Below, one piece after another: positions 9,481 to 24,200 of a stretch of 64,000 bases of DNA (the stretch's first letter is position 1; each line of letters opens with the position of its first letter). Source of the DNA: Paragonimus skrjabini miyazakii (lineage: Eukaryota > Platyhelminthes > Trematoda > Plagiorchiida > Troglotrematidae). The position numbers and the translations under genes were made by a program. Location of the stretch: assembly GCA_014338405.1 (NCBI GenBank), contig JTDE01000208.1:269155-333154 (forward strand). The letters run 5' to 3'. Under the pieces are notes generated by a model. It had not been told where the DNA came from. It searched no databases and saw only the letters and a program-made list of their open reading frames with translations.

Positions 9481-12400
9481 TGTGCAAGTAGTCTACCACA
9501 GTCGAGTAAACTTAACTGACAGATATTTAGTTTATTCTAAAATAGGATCTCTGTCATGGTTACAACTGCCAATTGGGCGTAAGATGATCAACACCAATCC
9601 AGTCTGTTGGGAAGTTTCAACTTAACGACAGTAACGAAAGCGATCTCAACTATACCATCCGCTAGTTAGTCGCTTTTGAGTTCGCAAAGATTTTGCCGGT
9701 TTTTTGACCATTTGAGTGTCAGTTGAGCCTCTTTTCAGACAACGATAATTCCATACGTGTTAGTGACGAAAAAGTTTACGACTCTTCATGTGAGCTGGTT
9801 AACAGATATTCAAAGTTAAAACTGAACTTTACCAAATATCATTTGTACACTTTCATGAAAATCAAGGCAACATTTGACGGTGTTCTTAAATTTATACCGA
9901 TAGGGCTAATAGTCATGTCAATTAGTATTTTACATTGTTCTACATAGTTTATTCATATCATTTACGCTTTCTCAGTCTGCTGAGTTTTTCTGCTTAACAT
10001 TTGCGCTCGATCCAAAGTGATGGTGTTTGTTTCGTGTTATTTCGTAATGTCGTTATATTTACCGCTCTTGGAATGGAAAACCTTTAAATGTGCTATATTT
10101 TGCATAATTTCCTTCGAGAACTAAATAGGACTTATTCACCTCATCGGAACAATTCCGAACAATTAGTCAAAAACTCACTAACAAGAAGGTTGCGCTACAT
10201 CATCAAATTTGTTTCCGCACCCATACAAATAAAAATAAACTCTATTCAATGATCGGGATAAATTTTCAGTCAAGTTGTTCCCCAATTTCTCCGTTGGTTA
10301 TGCGAAAAAATTATCCCTTGAATTTTTAAGTAATACGAACCTAAACACAAAAGATGCAGGCAAAATACTGGCCAGTAATGAATGCTAGTGTTCGTTTTTT
10401 AACTGCGAAATTCTGTTCAATAAGGACCAATAGAATCTTGATAATATTTTTAACGAACTGACTGGAACAGCTATATTTCTAAGTATTACGCAAAACACTT
10501 CGACAAACACGTGGATGTATGACAACTACTCAGTTAACTTACGTGTCGTAAATAAGTTCCTGTTTGCTTTCTTTTATAAGTAATTTCGGGCTTTTAAGAT
10601 GTGCCTTAGCCCTGTCGAGACAATCCCAGGTAGCCTACACACAAACTGTATAATGATATAAAAAGAACGTAGGCTGAAGCCACTCTTTATGTAAATTAAT
10701 ATTACGACTACGTTTGAAAACGGGAGATGTTCGATGAAAAATGATACACTTTAATCATAACGAAGGCTTTTCTACTATACGGTTCACGATAAGTCAGAAG
10801 AAACAGTACTCGAAAATACTTGAAATTTTTCGAATTATTGCCCATCGTCTGTAACGGAAGTGTATGGTGAGGAAACAACCCTACCGGGTTTAATCGTGAT
10901 TGACAAGTACTTCAATACAAGTCAAGATGTTTACAAAGACGGGTTGCAAACAAAAGTGAAATGAAAGTATGATTAACCTGACGTTCACTCTGTCAGATTT
11001 GGTGCTGTTGGGGTGACAGAGTTCCAGTCAGCCCGCCCATTTTCGTAATAATTTGGGGATTGGGTCCAGAGATTTTCATTAGCAAGTAAACACAACAGAG
11101 GAGATAACAGAGGGCCATTCAGCACACCCGTTAAGTTTAATCTTCACTCCGAATGGTGTGGTTGATTAGTCCAGCTTGATCAATTATTTAAATGGACCTA
11201 ATTGTTCCTTAACATAAGACTAGGGCAACAGGTGTAATATAGTTTATTACAGTTATAGCATACGAAATCAAGCAGTCAATAGACAAACTTCAACGTAAGT
11301 TTTTAGTATGAACGTCGAAGAAGCCGAAAATATGGAAATGTCGTGAATGGATGCTGGATTCAGGCGCGCGTTGTTCATGAAACGGATGATGCTAACACTG
11401 GCAAGAGCGACTGTAGTATGACAAATTAGCTCAAAACGGCGGACAGGTCAATGCAAGGAATGACACTTTTACGTACAAATCCACCAAACTATTTCGTTTT
11501 GAAAAGAAGTAACTTAACCAATGACCAATACTGACAGTAGTCAGAACACAGTGAACTTGAAGCTGTGTAGTTTCCCGGCGAACGTGCAGTACGCCAAAAT
11601 TGATATCATGGGTACTTAGTATTGCACCGGTAACTTGATACAAATATTTCTATTATCGTTTTTATTATCTTCCTATTATACTCTGTTGTTGTTTACGTTA
11701 TGCTTCACGTTGTTCTATTGTATTCTTTCTCCCTCTTCCGAATTGAATCCAACAGGAACTGGTTAATTATTTTCTATACGTTATGCTTTTTAATTGGGTA
11801 ATGCAGATATGTAATTTGAACTACACCCTGATTTACTCATTTGATTAGTTTTCCACTCAGTTTTCCTTGGTATTACTATTTACGTATTCAAAATGTGGTA
11901 CACAAGTAAAAAGTGAGTGATTTTTGGTGGTTAGATAAATCTCAATATTTTGCTTGTAGACGTTCACTTGTTTACTTGTCTGGTGATCAGGTTCCAGTGA
12001 GTAGGACTGACGAGGAAAAACGACATGATGCACTAACCTTCATCTAACGTATGGCATCTGTTGTTTTTGTTATAAAACGATACCTGTTCGAACAAAGAAC
12101 TGCGTTTTCTAATTGTGTAAGGCAAATATAATGAAGTAATCATCGAAATGATTTAAACCTAAACCGATTGGTGTCCAAACAAATGCTTCTATTAGGATGC
12201 GAAGAGGTTTGAGACCAAAATTTAAAGAGTTACTGCCCGAGTACACTTAACGGTTTCATAGAATAATTGCCCCAGCTTTAGAATAGTCTTAATAGTGAAC
12301 TAAACGAAATATTTCCTGTAAATTTTCATGCAGCAAACGAATCCAATAACTGTGCTACACGCCCTTGAATTATCCAAGAGGGTTGTATGTCAAAACCGCT

Positions 12401-15400
12401 TTGTTCTATTTAGAACATACGAGGTATTATTTTGTAAAAGGTCGGAATACATTTTTCGCACATGTAACTAGTTTAATCAACTTGCCTGAAGCCACGAATG
12501 TATTTGACTTAGGTACCAATTAGACAAAACCGTCAAACGATGAGAGCTATCATTTTGCTCATTCATACTGGTTGCGCCTACAAGCACTCCACCACAGAGG
12601 AGTAGTTCGAACACATGCAACAACGTCTGACATTGCGAGCTACTTGTTCAAATCTTGTTATGGTGTTAGTTTCAATTGGCAGGTCTGTTTACATGTGGCA
12701 TTTTGCTTTTCAGTATTTTTACAGTATACTCTAGTCAAACATATGAATTGGTAGCTGATTATATCAGAGACCTGCTGTTACCCGATGGTTGATGGGGATC
12801 CAACTTACAACTTACATTCATACAAGAATGAATGACTAATAAAATGTCCTGTTTGTAAAGAAATTCAAGTGGTCAGATGGTGGACACTCCCACGGCTCAC
12901 TACGGTTACGTACAATGGGGTAAAAAGATTGTCTGTTAGGAAGCAAGTAACGGGTGCCTTCCTATATAACAACAATTTCAACTAGTAAGTACATCTTGCA
13001 AACACCCCCGTTGCAAAACTTCATATGTTCCAGAAGCACATGAATCTAAGCGTGACGGCATGAGTATTGGTGACTAAAGTGATGCGCGGTACAAATTAGA
13101 CATAGCCCAAGCTATCGATTTCTGCTACATCAGTTGGAAATTTATGACAACTAAGTGTGCTTCCTTTCGAACAGAAGTTTTTGTGAAAAAGATGTTCTTT
13201 ATAATGCTCCTTGAGGCTCACCCACAAACTGACACTCCACGGCCGGTTTCGTCTTTGTTTGGTCTCACCAGATAGAGGTAGACTGAGTGGGGTTGGACTG
13301 GTGACCCTTAGCTTTAAGAGCCAAAGCTCACATCTGGTCGACCATCAGTTCCATGAACATTGCTTGTAAGTGTTCTACCTATAACTTGTTTTTGATTACG
13401 TTAATGTGAATGGACACAGCTCATTTCAAGTATGCCCTCATTCGTAGTTGCATGTTTGCAGTCAGACTAAAGATCCGAACTAGTAGGCAGTCCTAACTTT
13501 GAGATACTTACAACAGTCATAACAATACATGCCAAGATGACGCTGCAACAGGAAGGCGTCAGTAAGGGTTTCAATGATGAAATGTACCACTTACACTCGC
13601 ATCGTGTCCAATAACGCTCTCTGATGCTAGTATGATTAACATTTACGCAAAATCAACTTCCTTCGGTTAGAAAACGAATCATTTGGTATTGTAAAACCCC
13701 ATATCTCATTACCATTATTTACCTCTCTCACAATAACGTCGAATACCATATTCATAAAGCAAATACTGAACCGCAGAACCAAAATTAATCAGCAATGAGT
13801 AGATGATTTTAGTCATTAAATAAAATTCATATTCCCAATAAATCCTGAAAGAAAACCGTGACCAACAATTGTTTACAATAATTCATCATCAGATCAATGC
13901 AAGTATATAGATTCAGCGAAATCAAAGCAGTATGTAAACAAGTCGAAGGGGTTTAGTAGAATGTCACTGGATCATGTAGAGCTTTACAAATTTCCTTAGC
14001 ATTTATAAGTCACCAATACAGCAGCATTAGCCTGATAACGCTCGCGTCCACTGCTCGATTTGTGTATAGGATGTTTTAGTGGATAGATTGGTACATCCAT
14101 CAATGCTGAATGGTTACCAGGGCTGCGGTGAGTTAATAACATCGTATAAGGGTGCAGTAATTAAGGGTGCAGTGATTAGAAATTGTTTGAAAACTTTCAC
14201 GAAGTGCAAATGGAAACTGATGTGTTTTCTAACAATCCGGTTAGTCAATGACAAGTGGTGGTTACACTACTGTATCTCTCATTCGGTGCATGAAGCAAAA
14301 ATCCATACACATCTGGTCTGATTTGCTGCATAAAAAATGTTTAAGAATGTGCTTACGATATAAGTATGTGCGCCCATTGAAATGTAATCTGGCTAACGAC
14401 CAGCTGTCTAGTTTGAGATGATCACATAACTCGGTCAGATCAAACAGATAGAGGCATAGTTACGAGGATGTCATGAGTGGCAACCATGCTACGTCCACAG
14501 AATCATACATACGTATTGACTGTGCACACATGCCGAACAGACCGCAACTCAACCACCCTATGTACAATAGACCATACATTATATCGATACATGTCAACTG
14601 AATAGATGAGACCTTTAAGTGAAATCTATCCGACAGAGGCAGTTAAAATGCATCACCTGAGTTCATTTTTTATTAACACTAGACTCCATCAAGACCTCAC
14701 AAAATATCCATAATCACAACTGCATATCTGCAAAAGCATTGGCTTTGGAGGGAAATTATAGAATAAAGGCTTTTGCTTAGCGAAGACACATTCGGTTCAA
14801 GATTATTCAACGCAAAACTTTCGAGAAAAGGGCGCTTTCCATCCAGTAAGAAAGCGAGCCCTTGGTAGTTTAAGAAGAATATACTGAAAGAACAACCGTT
14901 GATTTTTTAGTATGGAACAGTGTTAGTTTGAAATTTGGAAGACAAGAAATGATCGTAGATGAAGAAACTCATAAAAAACATGCGCGATTCCATTCAAGGC
15001 CAGTTAAAGTGGCTTGTTGCAAGGTCAATCTCTTCGGTGTCTGACAGTGGAAGGCTAGATCTGTTTGTCTAGACTTGTTCGCCAGCCCCACGAGATACAA
15101 TCGCATCGCACCAGTTCACAGTGGATTGCCCAGCCGGCCGGGAGGTTTCTATCGGTTGATTTGATGTCCATGATTGAACAAACGGATTACGTGAGTTGGT
15201 CTGGAGAGAGTGCAGAAAAATAAGCAGAACCAAGCAATGCATTTCGAAAAAGAAGATATCCAATCCTTATTATTTAATGTCTATAATGAGTCTGAACTGC
15301 TGGATAGATGTTAAACTTACAAAGATACAAATGATAATTAGAATTTGCGTATTTTTGTTGTTGTCATGATTTAATTAACGCTCATTAGAAGTGAATGTTA

Positions 15401-17165
15401 CAGATGGACTGGTATGGCAATACCTTAGGAAAAGTCACATTCACATCTATCTACGACAGACTGGATTTTCGAAACTCTGCGATCAACTTTTTTTTCAAGT
15501 TTCGGACATAACTGAATTATGTTTTACACCAACCACTGATTGATGCGAGCTTCTTTATTCAACAAAGAAAACTTTCTACTTCAGAGCCTCAGAATGAATA
15601 TATGCATAAACTGCATTCTGTGGCCTTTTATTTACTTGCTTTAATGATACATTGTCCATAATTTGTAATCTATGGTGTCCTTAAGGGAATATAACCTTCC
15701 ATCGTTTTTTGTAAATTTTATGTATGCCACGTGGCCGACCTTGACTCTGCCATCTTTGTTTCCTGTCCAACATTTAAAATTTTCATACCTCGTCATCCTG
15801 GAAAATGAGTTTTCTGAGTGAGCCAGCACATTTTTTAGTACATAACACATCCAAATAAGTTGACACTTTCGTTACCCATATCAAAACAACTATACCCATA
15901 AATTGACCACTACTTACAGATGGTTGTAACTATAACGTTCAAATGGACACTCCGATCACTTTCTTTCGGAAAGCAGGGTTTCGATCAGTCTCAGGTAATC
16001 TTCGATCTAAGACAAGGTACCTCCATAACTATACTGCCACAGTGGATCTTAATTTGAAGTATTGCCATCGAGTAAAATGAGACGTTTATGAAAGAGGAGC
16101 GTTATCTCTCAAATACTTGATAGCCAGTTATTTTCACGGTATTGAATTTTAATGACCTTAGGAACACTAACTGGAACTTCGTACACTTTTTACGAAAATT
16201 ACAATACCACGTAAGGGCTTGAGGTAGACTGGGTTTATGTACAGCTCCAGTTAGTGCTCCTAATATCGGCACTGACCAGAAGACTCCATTGGATCTGAGA
16301 TAAACGGCTAAGTTAACTTGCAAATGATTTAGAATCTGCAGCCAAAACAAATGATCTCTCAATAAGAAGCAAAATTTACATATCGATTCAGATTGTTAGT
16401 GCTACTCATAGTTAACTACATGGATAGCACAGATTGACAGCCATCTGTTTTGAAATACAAGGCAAGTTACCGTAGATTGATAAACAACGTCAATTGCAAG
16501 TTCGACATTTTGAGGTGTCAGCGTCCACCAAACTAGTAAGCAACTACGCTACATTAATAACATGACTTATGGTCAGTTAATATCTTGAAGTATAAGAGGC
16601 AGCCTTTCGTATTCACTGAACGCCACCAATCAACAGGTTCCTTAATTAATCGCTTTACCACTTCCTGCTTTATAGAATCAACAATTTCGGAAGCCCCAGG
16701 AACATTGATAGATGTCACGAATATTTAAAAAAATGGAAACTATTCGGTATCTTGGGAAATTACGACAAGACTTCCGGTGTAATCGTGTCAACCAAACTAT
16801 CATCCATCAAAGTAAACTTCCTACAGACAGATCATTGGAACAATTTATAATTTTGAATAGTGAAGAAGACAGTCTGCATTGTTTTCCGACAAAGAGCTCG
16901 GGATAATTGGTATCTGGATGCTTGGTGAGTGGTTTATAATGTGGGTATGTTACTGACACCCAGAAAGAGAAACGTACGGACAGAAACAAAGCGGAGAAAC
17001 TTCCCATTGATTCTTCCCGTGTTGGCTTGCAATTAGGCAAATGTTTAAGTAGTCGATCTTAAGGGAGTTCCTTTAGAGTACGCAAGACAGGTAGACTGTC
17101 ATTTCGCGCGTAATTGTAGGTTCATGAGAGACGGATTTGGGTGACCACGTTGATTTTTTAGTTCA
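9481..17165. other. No confirmed gene; AT-rich intronic or intergenic DNA
   Basis: No recognisable gene. A 15-bp direct tandem duplication lies at 14148-14177. On the minus strand, open segments near 15650-15808, 16200-16335 (acceptor ATTTGTTTTGGCTGCAG just before 16335) and 16807-17025 look protein-like, but they have no recognisable homology and are not called individually. Confidence 0.4.
14148..14177 (+). repeat. 15-bp tandem duplication
   Basis: AAGGGTGCAGTAATT (14148-14162) is followed directly by AAGGGTGCAGTGATT (14163-14177), one mismatch. A short replication-slippage product. Confidence 0.8.
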
Positions 17166-17611
17166 TCCTTACCTCATCCAGTTAGAAGCATACATTTCAG
17201 ATAACTTTCGCACAGCTTTAGTTGACCCACGATTGAAAGAATATCACGTTCAATTTTCGTCACAGAAACGTCTGTTTTAAAATATGTTTCGGTGAGTCCC
17301 CATATCTGTGCTACTGAAAACTGTGGAAAGGAAGGTACACCTAACATTTTTGGCGAATGGTGAAGATGAGCTTCCAAGGTAACCCATAGAACCGTAGAAT
17401 TACGCGGGTGGGCTAGAATCTTTAAAAAAATATCGCTGGATACTATGGTACTTTTGCCAACGAGTATTAGACATCAATGGGGCACGTCGTGTGCGTCGAG
17501 TTTTCTAGTAACCATTGCATAAGATAAATCGAACAGCCTTTCGGAATACGGTGAATTAATTTGTGCCAAACAGTTATCATAATTACTAAAGAGTAATGGG
17601 GGATTTTTGGT
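17165..17611 (-). CDS. Possible exon(s) of an unknown minus-strand gene
   Basis: Two abutting open segments on the minus strand read as one protein-like tract. The first opens after a strong polypyrimidine acceptor (CCCCCATTACTCTTTAG) near 17611 and includes VWHKLIHRIPKGCSIYLMQW. After a one-base frame change near 17470 the second runs to about 17174 and includes QIWGLTETYFKTDVSVTKIE. The second ends in a TGA immediately before a strong donor-like GAG|GTAAGG. It could be a terminal exon, two exons with a short intron, or a decayed gene. I recognise no family. The SINE-A copy A2 begins just upstream on this strand. Chance open frames remain a real alternative. Confidence 0.2.
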
Positions 17612-17621
17612 TTCCATATAG

Positions 17622-17912
17622 ATTGACGATCACCCACAACTGATCGCAGCTGTCGCATTCCCATAGACTTTGCAGTCGGCCCCTTCCGAAAACAAGAACT
17701 AGACTCAAGTTTCGCTCTTGTTAGAGCTCGTCACTAGTGCATAACCTTGCCGCGGCCGGGACTAGAACTCCCACCACGCTGTTCATGAGGCAACCATGTT
17801 TACCACTGCGCCATTAACCTCACATTAGGCACGACCGAATTATCATATGTGAACACAACTACTTTCGCTTGTAAGTAATGATCAGGTTGCCCGATCTGTC
17901 TGTCCTCATAAT
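17622..17912 (-). repeat. SINE-A copy A2
   Basis: Reverse-orientation copy of the SINE-A unit. It contains the tRNA-like part (box B complement GGGACTAGAACTCCC region, box A complement CCACTGCGCCA), the 3' body ending in the complement of GATCAGTTGTGGGTGA, and the 5' extension ending near GATCAGGTTGCCCGATC. The last ~20 bases of the 5' extension are diverged. It is similar to the copy at 55764-56080 over nearly its whole length. Confidence 0.85.
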
Positions 17913-18039
17913 CCCAACCAACCACTTGGCCGCTTCGCGTTGGATCATGTATTGCTGAATAGAACACAAAGAATCCGACCTTCCTGTAACCGATGGCATA
18001 TGGGCATGGGTGAATCTCTGGGAATTATCGTACTACTCG

Positions 18040-18232
18040 TGGGTAGCATAAAATATTTGGCTAAATACGATTCCACATAAGACAGAGGGACAGGTGAGTA
18101 ACCGAGCCCAAATATGAAATTTCTGAGCTCCTGGTGTGGTTCCGCAGCTCAGCTTGCCGCGTTTAGGCATGTTGTTTCTGGCGGTGGTTCGTATCAAGAC
18201 GAAGCCTTGACTTTTAACCACTGGGTCTTATC
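18040..18232 (+). repeat. SINE-B copy B1 (diverged)
   Basis: Plus-strand copy of the second tRNA-derived family. AAATATGAAATTTCTGAGCT, CTGGTGTGG, GCAGCTCAGCT, GCCGCGTTTAGGCATG and GTGGTTCGTAT correspond in order to the copy at 28693-28970. Box A has lost several bases and box B is degenerate, so this copy cannot act as a promoter. Confidence 0.8.
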
Positions 18233-18234
18233 CA

Positions 18235-21200
18235 TATACGAAGTGATGTAAATGGTTGTATTTTCATCACTCACAGAAACGTACTACATCTAAGTCGAGT
18301 GTGATAAAATATCCCTTTTCTTACGAGACCCGGAGACCTGATGGCACTGGGGGATGCCAGTGCAACTGTTCGAAAACTCTTGCACCGTCAACCATTTTAC
18401 TCGATGAAATGATGGATTCCCCAATGTAGAATGGGTACGCAATCAGATCCAAGCTTTTGTTTACCATGTACCGTAAACAAGGTATGTGACATTGACCCCA
18501 AAGTACTCAAGCATTATGTTCTTCTTCCAGGCGACTACATCATGAGCAAAACAGGGCAGCTCTTTCTTATTTTAGCAAGTGATCTGTCAGACCGAACGAA
18601 GACTAAGTTTTTAAATTCCAACGTAAACGATGTTCGCACGATCAGGACGACTCTGTATACAACACAGTGTTAAGGATGAATTAGACTTGATCACTTCCGT
18701 TTCATAGGCCAAAAGTTAACGAAATAGACTAACAGAGAATCGCCACTACTTAGAGAGGTGATCGGTGAAAGAAAAGCGGGTCTGTATAAGGCCGTATTTT
18801 AAGAATGATTACAAAATGAATCAAATAACTCACCGATTAAGAAATGCAATTAAATGAGCAGTTATTACAGCTAAACGCCTTATGCCTGTCCAGACACGGA
18901 AGCCATCAGTGTCTTCAACCCAAAACGACTGGTCTGTCGGTACCGTCTCACTTTATGGTTAGCAGTTTGTATGAAACTGCTGATAGTCACATAGGCAGAA
19001 TCATGAGATATTTGATTACTACAGTGAAGGAACATTTGCCTAAATGAGTGCAGAAGTCCGTGTTACTTGAAAATGCTGGTATTGCTGAAGCACGAATGCA
19101 ACCAGTTTCTTCAATCACCAGGCAATTCCTGACCACTATTCAAGCTATTGATCCACCTTGTGCATTTGGAATCTTGTATCATTTTAGTCCAATTTCCTTG
19201 CTGTTTTCTGAAGAGTTCGTAATCAGTCGTATCAAGCCGGTTCAAAAACAGTTATTTGTAAACCTGCCTCTTCTGCTGACATGATGACCTATCCTAACCA
19301 GTCGATTAATTATCTGTCCCACCGATTGTTTGTTGAAAAAAATCCACTCAAATTTTGTAAATTTGGTACTGATTAGTCAATACGAACTGCGTGCACCTTT
19401 CGCACTTCATGTTTTAACTGTTTTGTTAAAATTTCTAAAGAGGAATTATTGTCATAAATGTCAAAAGATTTAAAATGATAAGTTTTATCGGCATTTAGGA
19501 TGACCACTTCTTGGAGTTACGAATTTTTGTGAAAATTTTGCTGGTGAATTGTAATGGACTACGTAATGACTTGAACGTATTAAGTCGTCACAGATTTCTC
19601 GCAGCTCAGAAGAGAGCTTTCACGATACACCGTTAAGGAAAAATATACCATCGTCCATAAACAGGGATTAACATGCTTCCAAGTGCTCCAGATACCACTG
19701 GTACGATTGTAAACGCCGGCGCATATGCCGACGCCAGTGGCGTACGTCTGCATTTTCTTGCATCAACATAGACGGAGCGATGGTGGTGGAATCTCATGGA
19801 AACGAGGATGCGATTGGGAACAAAACAATCACTTGTACTTTGAGCGGTCGCATGGCCGCAGAATTTATACATCTGCATTCAGGTTGTCCGAAAATTCACT
19901 TGTCCGTTGCCTAAATTATGTCAAGAAACATGCAGTATCCCAACAAACGCAGATATGCGGATGTGCCTATGCAGACCAATATGGGATTAATGTCCGAAAT
20001 AAAATAATCAAAACTGCCGTCAAAATATCCATGGAAACCCTTTTGAATGGCTAGCTTTTATATTTAAAGACCTGTCTGATCAGCCTCAAAATTAATAACC
20101 AATTTCGATCCAGTTCACATGGTCCGGCACGCTGAAATCGTTCCGATCGTAGTATCAGATAAATGGTTGATATGACAAATATCATATAGAACCACGTGAT
20201 CAACGATATGACATGGAATTGAGGCTTAACAATAAACAAAGTCTTGTCTGTTGATTCAGCACATGAATCACATGGTCACCAGATGGTCTTGGTATACATG
20301 AGTTGCGCTAATTTACGTATGTGAAGGCACGTCGAAAAAGGACAAAAGCCCTCCGCATGAATGTAGTAACTGGAATGTATAAGTTTGCGTTAAGGTGCTG
20401 TGGAACTCGATATAGTTCACTGTGGACGGCACATCTGTGCAACTGGTCAGTTAACAGACAGATACACGACAAGGAAGAACGACCAGTAAGCATGCAGACG
20501 GAGGGTGCTCAAACGTCTGGAACTGCAGCTGAGACCAGTGGGGTGCGATTTGCAAGGCCCAATCAGACGCGTAACCGTACAAGCTAATTACGGAGCATAG
20601 TTACATTAAATTCCCGAATGAATGATCCTTAGACCTTTCCCATCGAATTCGCTAAATGTCCCTTTTTAATCCAGGAATAATCAACGTAAACGTCGTCACC
20701 CAGAAAAATACACATTCAAAAATCATACTGACTAACTTGTGGTTTCGGTAAGGACACTGACCATTCATTTGTCCCCCAAATTTGGGCACTCGGATTGGGT
20801 AGCATCTTTTCACTTGTGTATGACGATAACGTTATTGCAGCTGAAGTCGGGAAGTTGGATGATATCTGATGACCAGGTAGATCTATCAAATAAGAGGCAA
20901 AAAAGAAAAACGGCCCTAGCTGAATAGGCCGAGGTATAATTCATTCAATTTATGAAGACAGTAATCCAACAAACATGAATCTGCCGGAGTTTCTGTGACA
21001 TTCATCACATGCACACATATTGTGAACGATAAACGATTACTTTTATGTACGCAAAATGTGGTTAGTGCTCAGACGTCAAGTATAGGACCAGAGAATACGC
21101 CAGATTTTATTAATATGACGTATTCTTTACACCCTTGAAATTTAACCCGTAAACAGCACATGTCTGTTTTAAAAATCGCCACAGTTTTTGTGATTCAGAC

Positions 21201-24200
21201 ATTCGTGCTTCTGTGAATATCTGACTAGCCAATAGAGTTTGTCCGCCCACCTTTCTCGCACGCATTTTTGCCCTTTTGGCTATTTCCATATGTGAGGAAA
21301 CCTAAAAATTCAAATCAAGTTAACATTATTGATTAATTCTATACAGTGACAAGTTACTACCATGTCCGCGGTTGACACGCGCGCATATATTGAACCATTG
21401 CATTTTTCGAATGTCGTAATTTCACTGTTACTACGATGGGAGCATCCGAAGTGAAACTGGTGATGATCTAATCAAATAGATGCTAAGTGTTTACACTCCT
21501 TGGGACCACCAACCGGTTTGTTTTGCACAAACGATATGCATCACACAGAATTAAAATTCATCTGTAATTTCAGCAATAACTTGTAGGCAAAAGTGTCTGG
21601 CCGATGAAAGCAAGGTGGACATTAAATACATGTGGAAACTGTTGGAAATAACTAGAAATCAGACTAATTAGAGAAATTGTGCGAGTTGACGTTATTGACA
21701 TTGAGCTACTCAAATCCGATACAAGGTAGCCGAATCATAAGCTGTTACTATAAAAATATAAAAGATTTTCATGTCGGGTCACGTGTTAGAACTAGTACAC
21801 AAAAACGCGACATGATGCTGTTCCATAAGTTACACTATGAAACCAACTAGGTTAATTGAATAATCCTTCTCGATTAAAACACTATTTCGTCATTCAAATA
21901 AGAGAATTCACAAAATATGGTTCGGTATATGCCTATTTATCAATGTAGCCTGGATAAATATGTCTAATAAGATTGGCACTGAAATACACAAGATTTTTTG
22001 AACTACGTAAACAGAAACAAGCAAACAGTAATTAACCAGCCAAATGAATAGTAAACAGTTTCAAGGGAAACTCTTCATACAGACGCACCTCAGCACTTCG
22101 GATAAACTCTTAAACTTGTAACTGTCAGCAGACAAAACAGATTATTTAATGAAACAGTTGACATGGTCATGGTCAACTGAGTACTATTGACAAATGTGTG
22201 ATAGAGGTAACAATGTAGCCTGAAATCGTAATCACCCATTGGTGGTATCAAGGCCCACGAGATTTCACGATAACTGGTGAACAGAAAAAGATAAACGCAG
22301 CAGCTTGTACACTTTGAAAGAAAACAGCCAGTTCTAGCCTTGTTTTTGTTAGGACCTATCATTAACTCATGTTTGTCTCCGGAAATGTAATTGAGCTCTA
22401 ACTTTTGTAACGGTACAATTAGTCAGCGTTTGTTGAGCAAAATGCATTTGCCGTTTGTACAGTAGAAATTTTGGTCTAGGCTGACTTAGAAGACATACCC
22501 GATAGATAGCAAAACATCCACGAAATGGATAGTGTGCAAATTTTACCAATAAACCAATAAACATCAACATTGCCACACATTTTAAAATATCCAGAATCGT
22601 GAACTGTAGTGAAGTTCTACACATTCATTTCCAGTGATATTTGCCTTTTGTGCTCTGTTGAGACTGTAAAGCAAAACAAACGAGAATTCACAAGTGAGTT
22701 GTTACTTTTTAGTTCAGGCCTCTGCCTCTGTGAAACAAGTATGTAGGAAGTCACACGACTGACCTCACTCATGGGTTCATTGTGTGATCTCGCTCAGTTG
22801 TTTAACTAAGATCGCCTAGGAGTATTTTGTAGGTAGACCGACTATCTGAAGTGGAAACAGAGTATTCTGTTAACTCCAGTCGATATTCTCACGATCAGCC
22901 AAACTCAGGTCAAATTCACTGAGCCTACTGAGCATTATTTTGGTTATTAATTACTGGTTCAGGATTATAGTTAGTGGAAATTATGAACGTCAGTAATGTT
23001 CGACCACAGCCCCTACATTCATACTGACATTTTGGTCGATAATAACCTACTACCTCACGTGTAATTGCGATTAAATGTTTGGATACATGAGTTTTTTTAA
23101 ATATATACGCTATCTAAGGGTGATAAACGTTGTCCAGAAAAACGCAACAACAGCTTCAGATATACGGATCTGTTCACCCCTCCTCGGAAACACTTCAGTC
23201 CACTGTATGTTGAACTATGTTTGTCACAAAGCATAACGACATCCGAGTTGCAACCGTAGCCCATCAATGTAGCCTCATGCGGACGGCTTGCATTTTTCTG
23301 GTTTACGTCACCATGAAGACTGAATACCAGTTCATATGTAACAGTGGTACCTCTACACAATGTCGATTATTCCTTGAGACCATCAGCAAACCTTTGAAAG
23401 CTTTGTTATAAGGAAATCTGAAGAAGTTAAACCCAAGATGATGCAGCATTCGTATCACGGAGATGACACTTATTACAACTAGGTAGCTAATTTTTCGGAT
23501 AGAAATCTGTCAGTTTCTTCGTACATCAATCCATAGAGCGGCTTCTGGCTTATCTGTTTCTATGGATCTATTGGTTATTGATGGGATTTTTCACGAAATG
23601 ATCCCGTGTCCATAAATCAACTTATAAATTTTCTTACGGTTGATAGAATAAGCTCCATAGGCAGTGTCTAGTGGAATTTTTCACACGTGACTGTTTGATA
23701 CACAATAGACGCATTCACCGGGAACAGTTCAGTTTTTTATTACAAATTGTATAATCCACAGAAAGTTGAATGGCACTTGCCCATCATGGTTCTGAGAAAT
23801 AAATACTGTTCGATGAGACGTTATGATCCGTTTGATCATACCGCCGGTCAGACGCGTAACTTTGTCATACCTTCATATTTTAGTTCAGTAACCTTTCTCA
23901 TTTGACTGTCATGTTGAACAATTACTTTTGATATTACTATCCTGTTTTATAGCGATATGGTTAGCCGTTGCAGCTTTTCAACATTGGTCTGATAAAGAAA
24001 ACAAACGGACCACACGTGCTACAGCACGATTGCCTGACTCCTTAGTCAGACAATTCAGTGTTTCTTTCAATATCTTCATTAGGCTACTTACAATAAAGTG
24101 GTTTATCCTGTAGAGTAAAATTCATTACGCAGTAATCAGTGTGCTCCCCCTACAAACAGGAAGACGGCTTAAACTCTCGGTTCGGATAAGAATATGAGCT

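Noticed and set aside
19633..20054. GC-richer open frames on both strands
   Set aside because: Both strands are open at once and neither shows a recognisable motif.
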